In this document: in pieces, positions 45,763 through 53,246 of the stretch
Layout: every line of letters starts with the position of its first letter
Numbering within the stretch: position 1 is the stretch's first letter
Origin: Hoeflea_A sp040932035
GTDB taxonomy: Bacteria > Pseudomonadota > Alphaproteobacteria > Rhizobiales > Rhizobiaceae
DNA length: 64,000 nt
Direction: 5' to 3'
Assembly: GCF_040932035.1 (NCBI RefSeq)
Contig: NZ_JBFRBB010000004.1
Location: forward strand, 434,001-498,000
Program-made: the position numbers and the translations under genes
Notes under the pieces: generated by a model
What the model was told of the DNA's origin: nothing
Database searches by the model: none
The model's input: only the letters and a program-made list of their open reading frames with translations

Positions 45763-46986
45763 CTACCCCTCGTGGCGCCTGAATACCAGTGTTGCGTTGG
45801 TTCCCCCAAATCCAAAGGAATTGGACAGGACCGTATCGATTTTGGCGTTGTCAATCCGCTCGCGGACGATCGGCACGCCATCGAATTCCGGATCCAGGTT
45901 TTTGATATGCGCGCTTTCGCCGATGAAGCCCTCTTTCATCATCAGCAGCGAATAAATGGATTCCTGAACGCCCGTGGCCCCCAGGGAATGCCCCGTCAGC
46001 GATTTCGTCGAAGCGATATGCGGCATTTCCTCCCCGAAAACCTCGCGGATTGCGCCAATTTCGCGGCTGTCGCCGATTGGCGTCGAGGTTCCGTGCGTAT
46101 TGATGTAATCCACCGGACCCTCGACGGTGGAAAGCGCCAACTTCATGCAGCGCACCGCGCCTTCACCGGAAGGAGCGACCATGTCATAGCCGTCGGACGT
46201 CGCCCCGTAGCCGACGATCTCGCCATAGATCTTGGCGCCGCGCGCTTTGGCATGTTCCAGCTCTTCCAGAACCAGCACCCCTGCACCACCGGCTATCACG
46301 AAGCCGTCCCGGTCTGCGTCGTAGGCGCGCGAAGCCGTCTCAGGCCCATTGCCGTTATATTTGGAGGACATGGCGCCCATGGCGTCAAACAGGTTCGACA
46401 TGGTCCAGTCGAGGTCCTCATGGCCGCCTGCAAAGACGATATCCTGCTTGCCCATCTGAATGAGCTCATAGCCATTGCCGATGCAATGGGCGGAGGTCGA
46501 ACAGGCCGATGAGATGGAGTAATTGACACCGTGAATCTTGAACCAGGTGGCGAGCGTCGCCGAAGCGGTCGATGACATGGCTTTGGGAACAGCGAACGGT
46601 CCGATCCTTTTCGGGCTGCCCTTTTCGCGGGTCGTGTCGGCTGCTTCCACGATAGTCCGCGTGGAAGGGCCGCCCGATCCCATGACTATGCCGGTACGAA
46701 TGTTTGAAATATCGGATTCCTCAAGGCCGGAATCAGAAATGGCTTGCTGCATGGCAACATGGTTCCATGCACCGCCTTTGCTCAAAAACCGCATGGCCCG
46801 GCGGTCGACGAGGTCGGTCGGGTCGAGCGTCGGAGCGCCCCAGACCTGACAGCGGAACCCGTGTTCTGCGAAGTCCTCTGAAAATGAAATGCCGGATTTG
46901 GCATGGCGCAGCGATTCGGTGACTTCCTGCGCGTCATTGCCAATGGAGGAAATGATCCCCATTCCGGTGACTACAACACGTTTCAT
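45763..46986 (-). CDS. fabB: 3-oxoacyl-[acyl-carrier-protein] synthase I
   Basis: The 407-residue condensing enzyme elongates cis-3-decenoyl-ACP and other chains. The catalytic Cys162 is in ISSACSTSAHCIGNG, and the two active-site histidines are in NTHGTSTPIGD and LTGHSLGATGVQES. The phrase GSGGPSTRTIVEAAD is typical of FabB rather than FabF. It lies 70 bases downstream of fabA on the same strand. The two together make the anaerobic-type unsaturated fatty acid branch. Confidence 0.96.
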   Translation of the reverse strand: MKRVVVTGMGIISSIGNDAQEVTESLRHAKSGISFSEDFAEHGFRCQVWGAPTLDPTDLVDRRAMRFLSKGGAWNHVAMQQAISDSGLEESDISNIRTGIVMGSGGPSTRTIVEAADTTREKGSPKRIGPFAVPKAMSSTASATLATWFKIHGVNYSISSACSTSAHCIGNGYELIQMGKQDIVFAGGHEDLDWTMSNLFDAMGAMSSKYNGNGPETASRAYDADRDGFVIAGGAGVLVLEELEHAKARGAKIYGEIVGYGATSDGYDMVAPSGEGAVRCMKLALSTVEGPVDYINTHGTSTPIGDSREIGAIREVFGEEMPHIASTKSLTGHSLGATGVQESIYSLLMMKEGFIGESAHIKNLDPEFDGVPIVRERIDNAKIDTVLSNSFGFGGTNATLVFRRHEG

Positions 46987-47056
46987 ACGGTTTCCTTTCC
47001 ACAGAAACTGCGGTTTTCAAAATGGAGTTGGCGCCGCGCGCTCATACCGTCAATTG

Positions 47057-47572
47057 TTATTCAGCGTTTTCCTGGAACAGGCCGACTCGCAGGTCGTTTG
47101 CTTTATAGGACGGTTCGCCGTCTGCCTTTGCCCAGCCATCGCCAATGCCCAGCACAAGCCTGCCGCGCCTGACCCGCTTGAAATCGACGCCAAACTCAAC
47201 AAGTTTGGTCTTAGGCGTCACCATGGCGGCCAGCCTGACTTCACCGACGGAAATCGCGCGTCCCTTTCCTGGCTCTCCAAGCCAGCCGAGATAAAACCCG
47301 GTCATCTGCCAAAGTGCATCGAGACCGAGACAGCCCGGCATGACCGGGTCACCTTCGAAATGGCAGCCGAAGAACCACAAATCCGGGGTCACGTCGAATT
47401 CAGCACGAATATAGCCCTTGCCGTATTCGCCGCCGGTTTCCGATATCTCAGTGATGCGGTGAAACATCAACATGGGCGGGAGCGGGAGTTGTGCGTTGCC
47501 CGGGCCGAACATTTTGCCGTGTCCGCAGGTCAAAATGTCTTCATAACCGAAGCTTGACTGCCTATCATTCAT
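47057..47572 (-). CDS. fabA: 3-hydroxydecanoyl-[ACP] dehydratase/isomerase
   Basis: The 171-residue hot-dog-fold enzyme dehydrates 3-hydroxydecanoyl-ACP and isomerises the double bond to cis-3, starting unsaturated fatty acids. The active site is in FFGCHFEGDPVMPGCLGLDA (His71 and Asp85, matching E. coli His70 and Asp84). ATG 47572 gives the normal family length and excludes an upstream open stretch. It is first of fabA-fabB-fabI and divergent from irr. Confidence 0.97.
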   Translation of the reverse strand: MNDRQSSFGYEDILTCGHGKMFGPGNAQLPLPPMLMFHRITEISETGGEYGKGYIRAEFDVTPDLWFFGCHFEGDPVMPGCLGLDALWQMTGFYLGWLGEPGKGRAISVGEVRLAAMVTPKTKLVEFGVDFKRVRRGRLVLGIGDGWAKADGEPSYKANDLRVGLFQENAE

Positions 47573-47694
47573 GTAAATTCCAAACTCCCGAATTCGCGCG
47601 CATGCGGCGCTGATGCAACGTGACCCTAACACAGCTTGTTTGCTGGCGAAAAGCACCGGAAACCAAATATGGGGTCCGATGCGAACTTACAACA

Positions 47695-47797
47695 CCAATT
47701 GATCCAATTTGGGCCGCGCGGAGGCGTGTAAAATAAATTGGACCTTTAAACTCCACTATTGAAAGATGTCACGTCTAAAGTTATATAACGTCCAATT
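47695..47797. promoter_or_regulatory. Cluster of CCAATT/AATTGG hexamers between fabA and irr
   Basis: CCAATT occurs at 47695, 47704 and 47792, and AATTGG at 47736. The last two extend to AATTGGAC (47736-47743) and GTCCAATT (47790-47797), an exact 8-bp inverted pair. The copies bracket the candidate irr promoter, which suggests shared operators for the divergent genes. Confidence 0.4.
47758..47786 (+). promoter_or_regulatory. Candidate promoter for irr
   Basis: ATTGAA (47758-47763), 17 bases and TTATAT (47781-47786) fit the rhizobial sigma-70 consensus. The -10 lies in the 10-bp palindrome GTTATATAAC. Transcription would begin near 47793, about 37 bases before irr. Confidence 0.5.
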
Positions 47798-47829
47798 GCC
47801 CATTCCCGGGTGCCAGTCAAGATGAAGCC

Positions 47830-48267
47830 ATGTACAGCAAGTCGGAACACCTACCTTGTCCAACACGTTTAGCCGGCGATCGCCTGCGGTCGGTCGGTTT
47901 GCGCCCGACGCGCCAGAGGATTGCGCTGGCCGGTCTGTTGTTTGCCAAGGGCGACCGTCACCTGACGGCCGAGGAACTGCATGAGGAAGCCGTCGGGGCC
48001 GGCGTTCCTGTTTCGCTTGCAACCGTCTACAACACACTGCACCAGTTTACCGATGCCGGCATGCTGCGTGTGCTCGCGGTTGAATCATCAAAGACCTATT
48101 TCGACACCAACACGTCCGATCACCAGCATTTCTTCGTCGAAGGGGAAAACGAGGTGATGGATATTCCGACCGGCGAGCTTTCTGTCGGCGGTCTGCCGGA
48201 AATTCCCGAAGGCATGGAAATCGCCCACATAGATGTGGTTGTGCGCCTGCGCCGCAAATCTTCCTGA
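47830..48267 (+). CDS. irr: Iron response regulator Irr (Fur family)
   Basis: The 145-residue Fur-family protein matches Irr of rhizobia, which senses haem and represses or activates iron and haem genes under iron limitation. The winged helix includes GLRPTRQRIALAGLLFAKGD and SLATVYNTLHQFTDAGMLRV. The metal/haem region holds DHQHFFVEGENEVMDIP. It differs from the other Fur protein in this window (22939-23367), which has the HHDHLID site. Adjacency of irr and fabA is common in rhizobia. An amino-terminal haem regulatory Cys-Pro motif may be present (LPCPTR). Confidence 0.93.
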   Translation: MYSKSEHLPCPTRLAGDRLRSVGLRPTRQRIALAGLLFAKGDRHLTAEELHEEAVGAGVPVSLATVYNTLHQFTDAGMLRVLAVESSKTYFDTNTSDHQHFFVEGENEVMDIPTGELSVGGLPEIPEGMEIAHIDVVVRLRRKSS

Positions 48268-48296
48268 TTGCCTGAAACGTAAAGTTCGGTCCTGCT

Positions 48297-49541
48297 TTAC
48301 TCGTTGACGTGAAGCTTGAGCCGCCCAGCGCCGTCCGGTGCGGAAACCACACTGGGTTTTTCCGGTTCCGTACCCGCATCACCATCCGGTTCGATCTCCA
48401 GCGCTTCAATTTTAGCGCCGCGTTTCGTCACCTTGTCCGCTGAGGTCAGAATCTGGTCGATGTCGCGCTGCGCCTGTCCGAAATGGGTCTGCAATTTACG
48501 CACCCGGTCATCAAGGCGCATGACATCGTCCATCAGCCGCACCACTTCGCCCTGGATGAGATGTGCCTGTTCGCGCATGCGTGCGTCCTTGAGCACGGCC
48601 TGGACGACCTGCAGAGACAGCATCAGCAGCGACGGCGATACGATAACAATGCGCGCCCGGTGAGCCTTTTGCACCAGCCCTTCGAAATTCTCGTGTATCT
48701 CCGCAAAAATCGACTCCGACGGCACGAACATGAAGGCTGTGTCCTGGGTCTCGCCCTTCAGCAGATACTTGTCGGAAATATCCTTGATATGCACTTCGAT
48801 ATCGCGCCGGAACTGCTGGGTCGCCCGCTTTTGCATTTCGACGCCGTCGGCATCGCGAATGCTGTTCCAGGCTTCCAGCGGAAACTTGGCGTCGACCACG
48901 AGCGCCGGCGCCTGGTTGGGCATATAGACAAGGCAGTCGGGCCGGCTGCCGTTTGAGAGCGTCGGCTGGAAGGCAAAGCCGTTCGAGGGCAGGCCATCGG
49001 CAATGATGGTTTCCATGCGTGCCTGGCCGAACGCACCGCGTGTCTGCTTGTTGGACAGGATCGCCTGCAGGCCGACAACATCCTTGGCCAACGCCTGGAT
49101 ATTGTTCTGGGCGGTGTCGATGACGGCAAGCCTTTCCTGCAGCTTTGTCAGATTTTCATGGGTTGCCTTGGTCTGTTCGTTGATGGTGTTGCCGAGCCGC
49201 TGGCCCATGCCGTCGAGCCGCTCATTGATGGATTTGTTGATTTCGCTCTGCCGCGAGCCGAACACTTCCGCAATCGTCGCCATGCGCCCCTGCATCTCGG
49301 ACTGCGCACCCATGATTTCGGCAAAACGTGCTTCCATTTCGCTGGCGCGTTTGGCTGCCGCCTGTTCCGCCTCTTCAAGTGCCGCGGCCTTTATCCGGCT
49401 GGAGCGCCGGCCCGCCCAGACACCTGCAAACACCACCAGCAGCAGCACCACAGCCGCTGCGGTGACAAGGTTGCCCAATGTAATGAGTGTCTGGCCGATC
49501 TGCGCGACCGGGGTGTCGAAAGAAAGTTGTACCGCATCCAT
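48297..49541 (-). CDS. rmuC: DNA recombination protein RmuC
   Basis: The 414-residue protein has an amino-terminal transmembrane helix (LGNLVTAAAVVLLLVVFAGV), a long Glu/Ala-rich coiled coil (about residues 50-165) and the RmuC nuclease-like domain (about 170-370), marked by LPSNGFAFQPTLSNGSRPDC, VDAKFPLEAW and TAFMFVPSESIFAEIHENF. RmuC limits DNA inversions in E. coli, and its relatives resemble restriction endonuclease cores. It is convergent with irr and divergent from def. Confidence 0.92.
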   Translation of the reverse strand: MDAVQLSFDTPVAQIGQTLITLGNLVTAAAVVLLLVVFAGVWAGRRSSRIKAAALEEAEQAAAKRASEMEARFAEIMGAQSEMQGRMATIAEVFGSRQSEINKSINERLDGMGQRLGNTINEQTKATHENLTKLQERLAVIDTAQNNIQALAKDVVGLQAILSNKQTRGAFGQARMETIIADGLPSNGFAFQPTLSNGSRPDCLVYMPNQAPALVVDAKFPLEAWNSIRDADGVEMQKRATQQFRRDIEVHIKDISDKYLLKGETQDTAFMFVPSESIFAEIHENFEGLVQKAHRARIVIVSPSLLMLSLQVVQAVLKDARMREQAHLIQGEVVRLMDDVMRLDDRVRKLQTHFGQAQRDIDQILTSADKVTKRGAKIEALEIEPDGDAGTEPEKPSVVSAPDGAGRLKLHVNE

Positions 49542-49642
49542 GGCGCAAGCTTATATGATTCTCTGATATATGCCAGATCAAAACAGGAACACGGGCCATC
49601 TCCCGAATTGACGTTGCGCTTTCGAATGCGTAGATGCATGCC

Positions 49643-50167
49643 ATGACAATAAAACCGCTTGTTCTTCTTCCCGACCCGATCCTGCGCGCCGAATCCGATC
49701 CGATCGAGCGTGTCGACGAGGATCTGAAAAAGCTCGCCGATGATATGCTGGAAACGATGTATGATGCGCCCGGCATCGGGCTTGCAGCCATACAGGTGGG
49801 CATTCCGCGCCGTCTTCTGGTGATCGACTGCTCGAAGGAAGAGGAGGAGAACGCGCCGCTGGTCTTCATCAATCCGAAAATCGTCGCAAGTTCGGAGGAA
49901 CGCTCCACCTATGAGGAAGGCTGTCTTTCGATCCCCGACTACTACGCCGAGGTGGAACGGCCTGCGCAGGTGACGGTCGATTATCTCGACCGCGAGGGCA
50001 AGGAACAGCAGATCGAGGCCGACGGCCTGCTTGCAACCTGCCTGCAGCATGAAATCGATCATCTGAACGGCGTCCTGTTCATCGACCACATTTCCAAGCT
50101 GAAGCGGAACATGGTGATTAAGAAGTTCACCAAGCTGGCCAAAAGCCGGGGTGGAACGCGGCTTTGA
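49643..50167 (+). CDS. def: Peptide deformylase
   Basis: The 174-residue metalloenzyme removes the formyl group from nascent proteins. All three motifs are clear: GIGLAAIQVG (about residues 44-53), EEGCLSIPD (metal ligand Cys94) and QHEIDHLNG (His136, Glu137, His140). ATG 49634, three codons upstream, is an alternative start, and neither has a strong ribosome site. It is followed by fmt, the formylating partner of the same cycle. Confidence 0.97.
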   Translation: MTIKPLVLLPDPILRAESDPIERVDEDLKKLADDMLETMYDAPGIGLAAIQVGIPRRLLVIDCSKEEEENAPLVFINPKIVASSEERSTYEEGCLSIPDYYAEVERPAQVTVDYLDREGKEQQIEADGLLATCLQHEIDHLNGVLFIDHISKLKRNMVIKKFTKLAKSRGGTRL

Positions 50168-50217
50168 TTTCAAACCGGAACAGACGCTGATTGACGGCAA
50201 AGGGCAGGAGAGACGTC

Positions 50218-51147
50218 TTGCGTATCATCTTCATGGGAACGCCGGAATTTGCTGTGCCGACACTCGCATCCCTTGCCGGTTACGGCCACGAGATAGTCGC
50301 GGTCTACACGCAGCCGCCGCGCCCGGCCGGACGGCGTGGACTTGAGGTCGTTAAGTCGCCGGTGCATCGGCAGTCCGAGATTCTGGGCTTTCCGGTTCAT
50401 ACCCCTGAAAGCCTCAGGGATGCGGGCGAACAGGAAAAGTTCAGAGCCCTCGGCGCCGATGTGGCCGTCGTCGTTGCCTATGGCCAGCTCTTGCCTGAGG
50501 CCATCCTCACCGGAACGCGCCTTGGCTGCTACAACGGCCACGCATCGCTTCTGCCGCGCTGGCGCGGCGCCGCGCCTATCCAGCGCGCCATCATGGCCGG
50601 CGACACCGAGACCGGCATCATGGTGATGAAAATGGATGCCGGCCTCGATACCGGCCCCATCGCCATGGAAGAGCGTGTTGCAATAAGCCCGGAGATGACG
50701 GCGGGCGAGTTGCACGACAAGCTGATGCTGATCGGCGGCGATCTGATGCAACGGGCAATGGCGGCGCTGGAGCGCGACTCCCTGACCCTGACGCCGCAGC
50801 CCGAGGAAGGTGTCGCCTACGCCGCAAAGATCAGCAAGGGCGAGACGCGCATCGATTTTTCCAAAGACGCCGCTGCCGTTCACAACCATATCCGCGGCCT
50901 GTCGCCGTTTCCGGGCGCCTGGTGCGAAATGCTGCTGGGCGGCAAGAGGGAACGGGTCAAGATACTGCGGTCGGGCATTGCCAAAGCAGAAGGGCCGGCC
51001 GGCTCCGTGCTCGATGACAGGCTGACGATTGCCTGTGGTTCCGGCGCGGTGCGCCTGCTGCGGCTGCAAAAGGCCGGCGGCAAGGCAATGAATGCGGATG
51101 AATTCCTGCGCGGCAATCCTCTGGAAGCTGGAACGGTTATGGGCTGA
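50218..51147 (+). CDS. fmt: Methionyl-tRNA formyltransferase
   Basis: The 309-residue enzyme formylates initiator Met-tRNA using 10-formyl-tetrahydrofolate. The amino-terminal RIIFMGTPEFAVPTLASLAG and the catalytic GCYNGHASLLPRWRGAAPIQ (Asn, His and nearby Asp) are typical; the loop GCYNGHASLL replaces the more common GxxNxHxSLLP with little change. Translation starts at TTG 50218, chosen because AGGAG lies seven bases upstream and the product then starts at the conserved RIIFMGTPEF. The stop overlaps truA (TGATG). Confidence 0.95.
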   Translation: MRIIFMGTPEFAVPTLASLAGYGHEIVAVYTQPPRPAGRRGLEVVKSPVHRQSEILGFPVHTPESLRDAGEQEKFRALGADVAVVVAYGQLLPEAILTGTRLGCYNGHASLLPRWRGAAPIQRAIMAGDTETGIMVMKMDAGLDTGPIAMEERVAISPEMTAGELHDKLMLIGGDLMQRAMAALERDSLTLTPQPEEGVAYAAKISKGETRIDFSKDAAAVHNHIRGLSPFPGAWCEMLLGGKRERVKILRSGIAKAEGPAGSVLDDRLTIACGSGAVRLLRLQKAGGKAMNADEFLRGNPLEAGTVMG

Positions 51148-51905
51148 TGCAGCGCTACAAGCTGACAATCGAATATGACGGAACGCCCTATGTCGGCTGG
51201 CAGCGCCAGAACAACGGCAGGTCGGTGCAGGGTGCAATCGAGGCTGCGGGTAAAAATTTCTGCGGCCATGCGTTGTCGGTGCGCGGTGCCGGGCGCACGG
51301 ATGCCGGCGTTCATGCCTTCGGCCAGGTCGCGCATGTTGATTTCGAAAAGGCCTGGTCCGCCGAAACCGTCCGCAACGCCATCAATTCCTATCTGGGGCA
51401 GGCCGGCGAGCGGGTTGTAATCCTGCAGGCCGAAGCCGTCGATGACGAGTTCGACGCCAGGTTTTCAGCCACCAGACGCCACTATCTCTACCGCATCATC
51501 AACCGCCGGGTGCCGCTGGCGATCGAGCGGAACCGGGCGCTATGGGTATCGAAAAAGCTTGACGCGGACGCCATGCATGAGGCTGCGCAGCGCCTGATCG
51601 GCCGGCATGATTTTACCACCTTCCGCTCGTCCCATTGCCAGGCGAAAAACCCCGTGCGCACGCTTGACCGGCTGGATGTGAGGCGCACCGGCGATCTCAT
51701 CGAAATCTTCGCCACTGCGCAGTCCTTTCTGCACAATCAGATCCGCTCGTTTGCCGGAACGCTGCGCATGGTGGGCGAGGGTGAGTGGACCGCCGACGAC
51801 GTTGAGGCAGCGCTGGAGGCGAAGGACCGGTCCGCCTGCGGGCCTGTCGCCGGGCCGGAAGGGCTCTATTTCATGAAAGTCGAATATGGTTCGGAGGAAA
51901 GCTGA
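51147..51905 (+). CDS. truA: tRNA pseudouridine(38-40) synthase
   Basis: The 252-residue enzyme modifies U38-U40 in the anticodon arm. The catalytic Asp lies in RGAGRTDAGVHAFGQVAH (about residues 46-63). The amino-terminal IEYDGTPYVGWQRQ and the QSFLHNQIRSFAGTLRMVGE segment complete the TruA pattern. It shares one base with the fmt stop. The next gene, an arsC homologue, starts one base after its stop, so def-fmt-truA-arsC probably form one transcript. Confidence 0.96.
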   Translation: MQRYKLTIEYDGTPYVGWQRQNNGRSVQGAIEAAGKNFCGHALSVRGAGRTDAGVHAFGQVAHVDFEKAWSAETVRNAINSYLGQAGERVVILQAEAVDDEFDARFSATRRHYLYRIINRRVPLAIERNRALWVSKKLDADAMHEAAQRLIGRHDFTTFRSSHCQAKNPVRTLDRLDVRRTGDLIEIFATAQSFLHNQIRSFAGTLRMVGEGEWTADDVEAALEAKDRSACGPVAGPEGLYFMKVEYGSEES

Positions 51906-51906
51906 T

Positions 51907-52269
51907 ATGTCGGTGACCATCTATCACAATCCCAATTGCGGCACGTCGCGCAACACGCTGGCAATTATCCGCGAGGCGGGGATCGAGCCTGAAATTATCG
52001 AATATCTGCAATCCCCGCCTAGCCGCGAAAAGCTCGTCGATCTGATCGCCGCGATGGATATTCCGGTCCGCGAATTGCTGCGCCAGAAGGGTTCTCCCTA
52101 TGACGAACTCGGCCTTGGCGATGAAAAATGGACCGATGACGAACTGATCGACTTTATCGTCGCCCATCCGATCCTGATGAACCGCCCCGTTGTTGTCACC
52201 GATCTAGGCGCCGCGCTCTGCCGACCCAAGGAAAAGGTCTACGACCTGCTTGAAAGCGCTTCGAAATAG
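51907..52269 (+). CDS. arsC: Arsenate reductase, glutaredoxin-coupled type
   Basis: The 120-residue thioredoxin-fold protein carries the catalytic Cys11 in YHNPNCGTSRNTLAII and the substrate arginines around LMNRPVVVTDLGAALCRPKE, like plasmid R773 ArsC. It would reduce arsenate to arsenite with glutathione and glutaredoxin. No arsR, arsB/acr3 or other arsenic gene is near, and the gene is tied to truA. It therefore may serve basal detoxification or another thiol-redox role, as Spx/YffB-like relatives do. Confidence 0.85.
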   Translation: MSVTIYHNPNCGTSRNTLAIIREAGIEPEIIEYLQSPPSREKLVDLIAAMDIPVRELLRQKGSPYDELGLGDEKWTDDELIDFIVAHPILMNRPVVVTDLGAALCRPKEKVYDLLESASK

Positions 52270-52282
52270 GCGTTCAGCGGCA

Positions 52283-52430
52283 GGGGAAGCATCACCGGTC
52301 ACAACGATGTGAACACGGATCCCCGCCGTCTTCCGTTGCAATCCAGCCATCCACCTCCCACATGCGCTCCCGCATTTGTTCCGCGCGGCTGCCATGAAGG
52401 GAGGTTTCCCGAGGCGTCACCGTCGGTGAG
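52283..52430 (+). promoter_or_regulatory. Structured leader upstream of the TerC-family gene
   Basis: The 211 bases before terC can fold several hairpins. GGGGA (52283-52287) pairs with TCCCC (52320-52324), enclosing TCAC-aacgat-GTGA. TCACC-gtc-GGTGA is at 52417-52429. TerC-family genes are often controlled by the yybP-ykoY manganese riboswitch. I see a GGGGA tract but cannot match the full consensus by eye. Confidence 0.3.
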
Positions 52431-52480
52431 AATATCCGCGATGGACGATCGCCATGCACGCGCATGGCAGAAACACAAAA

Positions 52481-53245
52481 ATGGAAGAATTATTCGCTAT
52501 ATTTTCCGATCCGGTGTCCTGGGCAGCGCTCGCGACCCTGATCGTCATGGAAGTCGTGCTTGGCATCGACAACCTCGTTTTCATTGCCATCCTGACCAAC
52601 AAGCTTCCCGAGGCTCAAAGGTCGCGGGCCCGCAGGATCGGTATTGGTCTCGCCCTTGTTCTCAGGCTGGCGCTTTTGACGATGATCGCAGCGATCATGC
52701 GGCTGACGGCACCGGTTCTCGAATTTGCCGATGCCGAACTCTCATGGCGCGATATCATTTTGATTTCCGGCGGCCTCTTCCTGGTCTGGAAAGCGACGAT
52801 GGAAATCCATCACCTGGTCGATCCGAGTCCGGCGCGGACTGCTGGCACAAGAGCAGCCGTCATCGGATTTGCCGCCGCGATCATGCAAATCCTGGCTCTG
52901 GACCTGGTCTTTTCGATCGACAGCATCATCACCGCCGTCGGCATGACGCCGCATATTCCGATCATGATGATCGCCGTGGTTTTCGCGGTGGGCGCAATGC
53001 TGATCGCTGCCGATCCGCTGGCGATTTTCGTCCAGCGCAATCCGACCATTGTCATGCTGGCTCTGGGCTTTCTGCTTCTGATCGGCACAGCGCTTATCGC
53101 AGACGGCTTCGGCGTCCACATTCCGCGCGGCTACATCTACGCCGCGATGGGCTTTTCGGCGCTGGTCGAGACACTCAACATGATGGCCCGGCGTGCAAGG
53201 CTGAAGCGTGTCCGCTCCGCCAGGCGGGTGACGTCAGGCAGATAA
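52481..53245 (+). CDS. TerC family integral membrane protein
   Basis: The 254-residue polytopic protein has about seven hydrophobic helices and the TerC signatures EVVLGIDNLVFIAIL near the amino end and LDLVFSIDSIITAVGM in the middle, with conserved acidic residues inside helices. Relatives include E. coli Alx and Bacillus YkoY/MeeF, which export manganese, and tellurite-resistance TerC. The metal specificity is not visible here. ATG 52481 was chosen because it lies just before the first helix. The gene is convergent with the serine hydrolase gene, one base apart. Confidence 0.88.
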   Translation: MEELFAIFSDPVSWAALATLIVMEVVLGIDNLVFIAILTNKLPEAQRSRARRIGIGLALVLRLALLTMIAAIMRLTAPVLEFADAELSWRDIILISGGLFLVWKATMEIHHLVDPSPARTAGTRAAVIGFAAAIMQILALDLVFSIDSIITAVGMTPHIPIMMIAVVFAVGAMLIAADPLAIFVQRNPTIVMLALGFLLLIGTALIADGFGVHIPRGYIYAAMGFSALVETLNMMARRARLKRVRSARRVTSGR

Positions 53246-53246
53246 A

